From Pseudomonadota bacterium (GTDB lineage Bacteria > Pseudomonadota > Gammaproteobacteria > Burkholderiales > SG8-39), in contig JAJZUN010000173.1 of the NCBI GenBank assembly GCA_021848555.1, positions 1 through 6,404 on the forward strand: a stretch of DNA of 6,404 nt, read 5' to 3'. Each line of letters opens with the position of its first letter. Positions within the stretch are counted from its first letter, which is position 1. Positions 5,697 to 6,404 of this stretch are shown piece after piece. The translations under genes were made by a program, and so were the position numbers. Under the pieces are notes generated by a model. The model had not been told where the DNA came from. It did not search any database and saw only the letters and a program-made list of their open reading frames with translations.

Positions 5697-6404
5697 CTAG
5701 GCGTCCTTGCGCGTTTCCACGATTTGCAGCGGCCCGGTATCCGGCGGCGGTGCACGCCGCGGCCGCGGCCGCGGCGGAACGAATTGCGGTTCCGCTGCCG
5801 GCGCCAGGGGTTTTACCTTGTTCGGGTCGGTCTGGATCAGCACCAGGCCGCTTTCCTGCAGCGCTTTCTCCACGTCGACCGCAGCAGCAACAAAGGGTTT
5901 GGTGTCAGGCGTTGCCGGCGCGGGTTCGGCACGGCTGATCGCAGGTGCCGGTGCGGGCACGGTCGCGGCGACCGCTTCGGCTGCGACCACGGGCGATACC
6001 GCCTCGGGCTGTGCTATTGCTGCGGAAGGTTCGGCAGCAACCGGCTCAGCGGCCAATTGGCCTTGCTCCGGCAGCTCTGCCGCCACGATTGCGTGCACCT
6101 CGGCTTGCACTTCGGCTTGCACCTCGGTTTCCTGTTCGGCGCGTTGTGCCTGCGCCGCATGCTCGGCCTGCTCCTGGCGCACGCGCTCGGCCCCTTCGGG
6201 GCGCTCGCTGCGCTCCGGTCTGCCGCCGCGATCGCCACGATCACTCCGCTCTCCGCGCTCGCCGCGCTCACCGCGGCCGCCCCGGCCGCGACGGCCCCGG
6301 CTGCGGCCGGATTCGCCGCCTTCAGGGCGCGGTTCGCCCTGCGGCCTGGCTTCGGCCCCGGGCTGCGCCCGCCCAGGGCGCAAGCGCCAGGCGAAGCGCA
6401 GCCC
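5697..6404 (-). CDS. rne: C-terminal tail of a probable ribonuclease E (5' part outside window)
   Basis: The last 235 residues of a larger protein; the frame stays open to the right edge. The TTG at 6383 is an internal leucine codon, not a start. Order: an Arg/Gly-rich block with RGE/RGD repeats (fragment residues 33-71), a Glu/Gln/Ala stretch with tandem VQAE units (77-104), a long Ala/Pro/Glu-rich linker (105-175), a short helix-prone segment with ALQESGLVLIQTDPNKV (181-197), a Pro/Arg patch PPRPRPRRAPPP (210-221), and the end DTGPLQIVETRKDA. From memory, betaproteobacterial RNase E tails combine an Arg-rich RNA-binding block, a disordered linker and a GLxxxxT-type segment near the end. The catalytic S1/RNase domains are not in view, so the name rests on the tail alone. 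An RluB-type pseudouridine synthase with an RG-rich tail is the main alternative. In E. coli this region binds RNA and degradosome partners. Confidence 0.65.
   Translation of the reverse strand, partial: GLRFAWRLRPGRAQPGAEARPQGEPRPEGGESGRSRGRRGRGGRGERGERGERSDRGDRGGRPERSERPEGAERVRQEQAEHAAQAQRAEQETEVQAEVQAEVHAIVAAELPEQGQLAAEPVAAEPSAAIAQPEAVSPVVAAEAVAATVPAPAPAISRAEPAPATPDTKPFVAAAVDVEKALQESGLVLIQTDPNKVKPLAPAAEPQFVPPRPRPRRAPPPDTGPLQIVETRKDA
5755..5776. repeat. 22-bp perfect palindrome built on (CCGCGG)x3
   Basis: The hexamer ccgcgg occurs three times in a row at 5757-5774, and the flanking cg on each side extends the dyad to 22 bases. It contains two overlapping NotI sites. It lies in the coding sequence of the RNase E-like tail and encodes the alternating Arg-Pro patch. 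In RNA it could fold into a very stable hairpin about 55 bases before the stop codon. Confidence 0.7.
6091..6126 (-). repeat. 12-bp tandem repeat coding for VQAE units
   Basis: Three consecutive 12-base units (gcgtgcacctcg, gcttgcacttcg, gcttgcacctcg on the plus strand) differ by only one to two bases, and a fourth degenerate unit follows at 6127-6138. On the minus strand they encode repeated VQAE in the linker of the RNase E-like tail. Near-identity at the DNA level points to slippage or recent expansion rather than convergence of the protein sequence. Confidence 0.7.

Noticed and set aside
5697..6383. RNase E-like frame as a complete 228-residue gene starting at 6383
   Set aside because: The 6383 codon is TTG with no ribosome binding site and the frame continues open to the window edge. 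The composition is that of a C-terminal tail, not a stand-alone protein.

Overview
The window is GC-rich chromosomal DNA whose gene types and layout suggest a betaproteobacterium, probably Burkholderiales-like. That placement is an inference from base composition, from the style of the branched-chain ABC transporter, and from the RNase E-like tail. There are no tRNA or rRNA genes, mobile elements, CRISPR arrays or phage genes. Every gap between genes is shorter than 160 bases.

Left part (1-3595, minus strand): four genes of a LIV-type (HAAT family) ABC importer in the order livK-livH-livM-livG. livG runs off the left edge. LivK is the periplasmic binding protein, LivH and LivM are the two permeases, and LivG is an ATPase. 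The partner ATPase LivF would be expected just beyond base 1. livM and livG are tightly packed behind livH (2-base gap, then a 4-base ATGA overlap). livK is set apart from livH by 72 bases that contain a perfect 11-bp hairpin, the usual arrangement for making more binding protein than permease.

Middle (3751-4974, minus strand): a complete CaiB/BaiF family (class III) CoA-transferase, 155 bases upstream of livK on the same strand. It may be the first gene of a longer unit, giving uptake of a carboxylic acid followed by CoA activation. A promoter-like element and a short palindrome in the gap mean livK could also be transcribed on its own. The substrate cannot be read from the sequence.

Right part: a low-molecular-weight protein-tyrosine phosphatase (5097-5585, plus strand) is divergent from the CoA-transferase. 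It has a TAAAAT box only 6 bases before its ATG, which suggests a leaderless mRNA. It converges on the 3' end of a minus-strand gene (5697 to the right edge) whose product is an Arg/Gly-rich, Ala/Pro/Glu-rich tail, most likely the C-terminal scaffold of RNase E. A long GC hairpin flanked by A and T tracts separates the two and reads as a terminator in both directions.

I do not see an undescribed multi-gene system. The points most worth a second look are the livK-livH hairpin, the possible leaderless phosphatase promoter, the transporter/CoA-transferase pairing, and the repeat-rich RNase E tail with a 22-bp perfect palindrome in its coding sequence.
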